DNA of 64,000 nt from Piscicola geometra (Eukaryota; Annelida; Clitellata; Hirudinida; Piscicolidae). Made by a program: the position numbers and the translations under genes. A model generated the notes under the pieces. That model was given only the letters and a program-made list of their open reading frames with translations, was not told where the DNA came from and did no database searches. Location of the stretch: positions 5,463,269-5,527,268 of the forward strand of contig OX030955.1 of the NCBI GenBank assembly GCA_943735955.1, in the 5' to 3' direction. The first letter of the stretch is position 1; each line of letters begins with the position of its first letter. Shown here piece after piece: positions 58,946 to 64,000 of this stretch.

Positions 58946-60178
58946 ACATACACGCAATCCATAAAAAATTAACAAATTTATAATCTAAACATCAAAATTC
59001 TTCTTGAAACCCCATCTACTAGCGTCAGATGGTCATTTTTTCTTCCTTCTCGCGTGATATTCTTGGCGATACACAGCAGACGCCTTCATATCATACTATA
59101 AATTATAGTCGATAATAATAATATAACTTTCCTTTGAGTCTTTTAATCTTTAGTTTTGTTCCAAAAAAATTTAAAGAATAAAAATTAACGCTTTAACCTT
59201 TAAAGGTAATTTTCGTAAAATAAAGTATAAATAAATAAGCTGAATAACGGTAAAACAAAGTTTACGTTTTGGTAAATGAGTTTGAGGTTAACGAATTTGA
59301 CTTTTTGATTCACTGTGCCCATCTTTGTTTTAAATCTAATAATAATAAAAACTCTATAACAGAATATAGTGCGCGATTCTTGGAAGGTGAAAAAAATAAT
59401 TTATAGATTGCGCTGTCGCATTCTAATATGGAACAAAATCCTTCGGGGCAGAACATATGTTGATCCTTTTTGATGGGTGGAGGAGGTACGATTTAATAAG
59501 ATCCTTGAAAGTTGTTGAATGTGACAGCAAGAAATGTATTAAAAAATAAAACTTGTACAAATTTTATATATTTATTAGGTTTAAAGCTCGAAAATGAATC
59601 TATGTAATCTCATTTGAAATCAACCACCAACAATTCTAGTTTTCTCAAAAAGATTTTTGATTTAAATTGTATTACTATTTTTATTTATTATTATTATTTT
59701 TATTTTTTTATTGTAAAATGTTTAAAATGTTTAAAATTATTATTATTAAAATTCTTATCCTAATTATTCTTATAATTTAACATGTTTAAAATACCAATTT
59801 GAAATATAAACAAAGATTTTTCCAATAAAATCAAATCAATGGAACATTGGAGCAAAGAATGTAAGATAGAAAAATATTTTCTTAGAAGATAAATTAGAGA
59901 TTTAAACACAAATTTGCTGGAAGTCTTTTGAGAAATAAATGTATTTATAGTTGAAGTAAGTGTATACTTAGCAAAAAGCTTCAAAAAGAACATGGGTTTT
60001 ATCAATTAATTATTCAAAGTAGTACTTAACACTTGTAATTGTTAGATGCATTACGGATGCAGCAGCACCAGCTACAAAGTCGTGTAAAATGAGTGATACT
60101 CAGGCAAAGTGTGCTTAGTTTCATAAATGAGCACAATCCACCATGAGATTAAGCCACCCTTGCACACCCCTCCATCCC

Positions 60179-64000
<3,822 letters not shown>

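Overview
This window is AT-rich, intron-rich animal DNA. Four protein-coding genes are recognisable only as chains of GT-AG exons whose reading phases fit. All four (a Shaw/Kv3 potassium channel, a synaptotagmin-4/11-type protein, a rhodopsin-class peptide receptor and a multi-domain granulin precursor) point to a bilaterian metazoan. The very low GC content, tRNA-derived SINEs, decayed LINEs, hAT/mariner-like non-autonomous elements and abundant simple repeats would suit an invertebrate, perhaps a spiralian, but that placement is inference only. No prokaryotic genes, CRISPR array, rRNA or intact tRNA gene was seen.

Layout. 1-7966: non-coding apart from a long CAT microsatellite, a decayed LINE (about 5390-5995, minus) and a small lysine/glutamate-rich open frame at 6701-6778. 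7967-19791 (minus): six-exon rhodopsin-class GPCR of 508 residues; its large introns hold two SINE families and a LINE fragment. 20992-24187: two inverted-repeat DNA elements (a hAT-like element made of a CGGCCGAAACCGAAA motif, and a mariner/pogo-like element) with a SINE between them. 28102-30604 (plus): eight-exon synaptotagmin with one N-terminal membrane segment and C2A/C2B domains. 33377-45464 (minus): Shaw-type Kv channel, with T1, core and C-terminal exons, a probable 34-residue cassette exon, and a LINE remnant in an intron. 45465-60178: nearly 15 kb with no gene recognised, holding diverged dispersed repeats. 60179 to beyond 64000 (minus): 3' part of a granulin gene, nine exons visible, all in phase 0; several introns contain satellite-like repeats and run into the splice acceptor through CA/CCA/CAA-rich repeats.

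Nothing suggests an operon-like or co-regulated system. The neighbours are independent genes, although the Kv channel, the Syt4/11-type protein and the peptide receptor are all typical of neurons or secretory cells. The points most worth follow-up are the repeat-bounded granulin introns and the orphan granulin half-domain, the altered S4 and long S1-S2 loop of the Kv channel, the predicted Kv C-terminal cassette exon, the Ca2+-site losses in synaptotagmin C2A, and several unnamed dispersed repeats.
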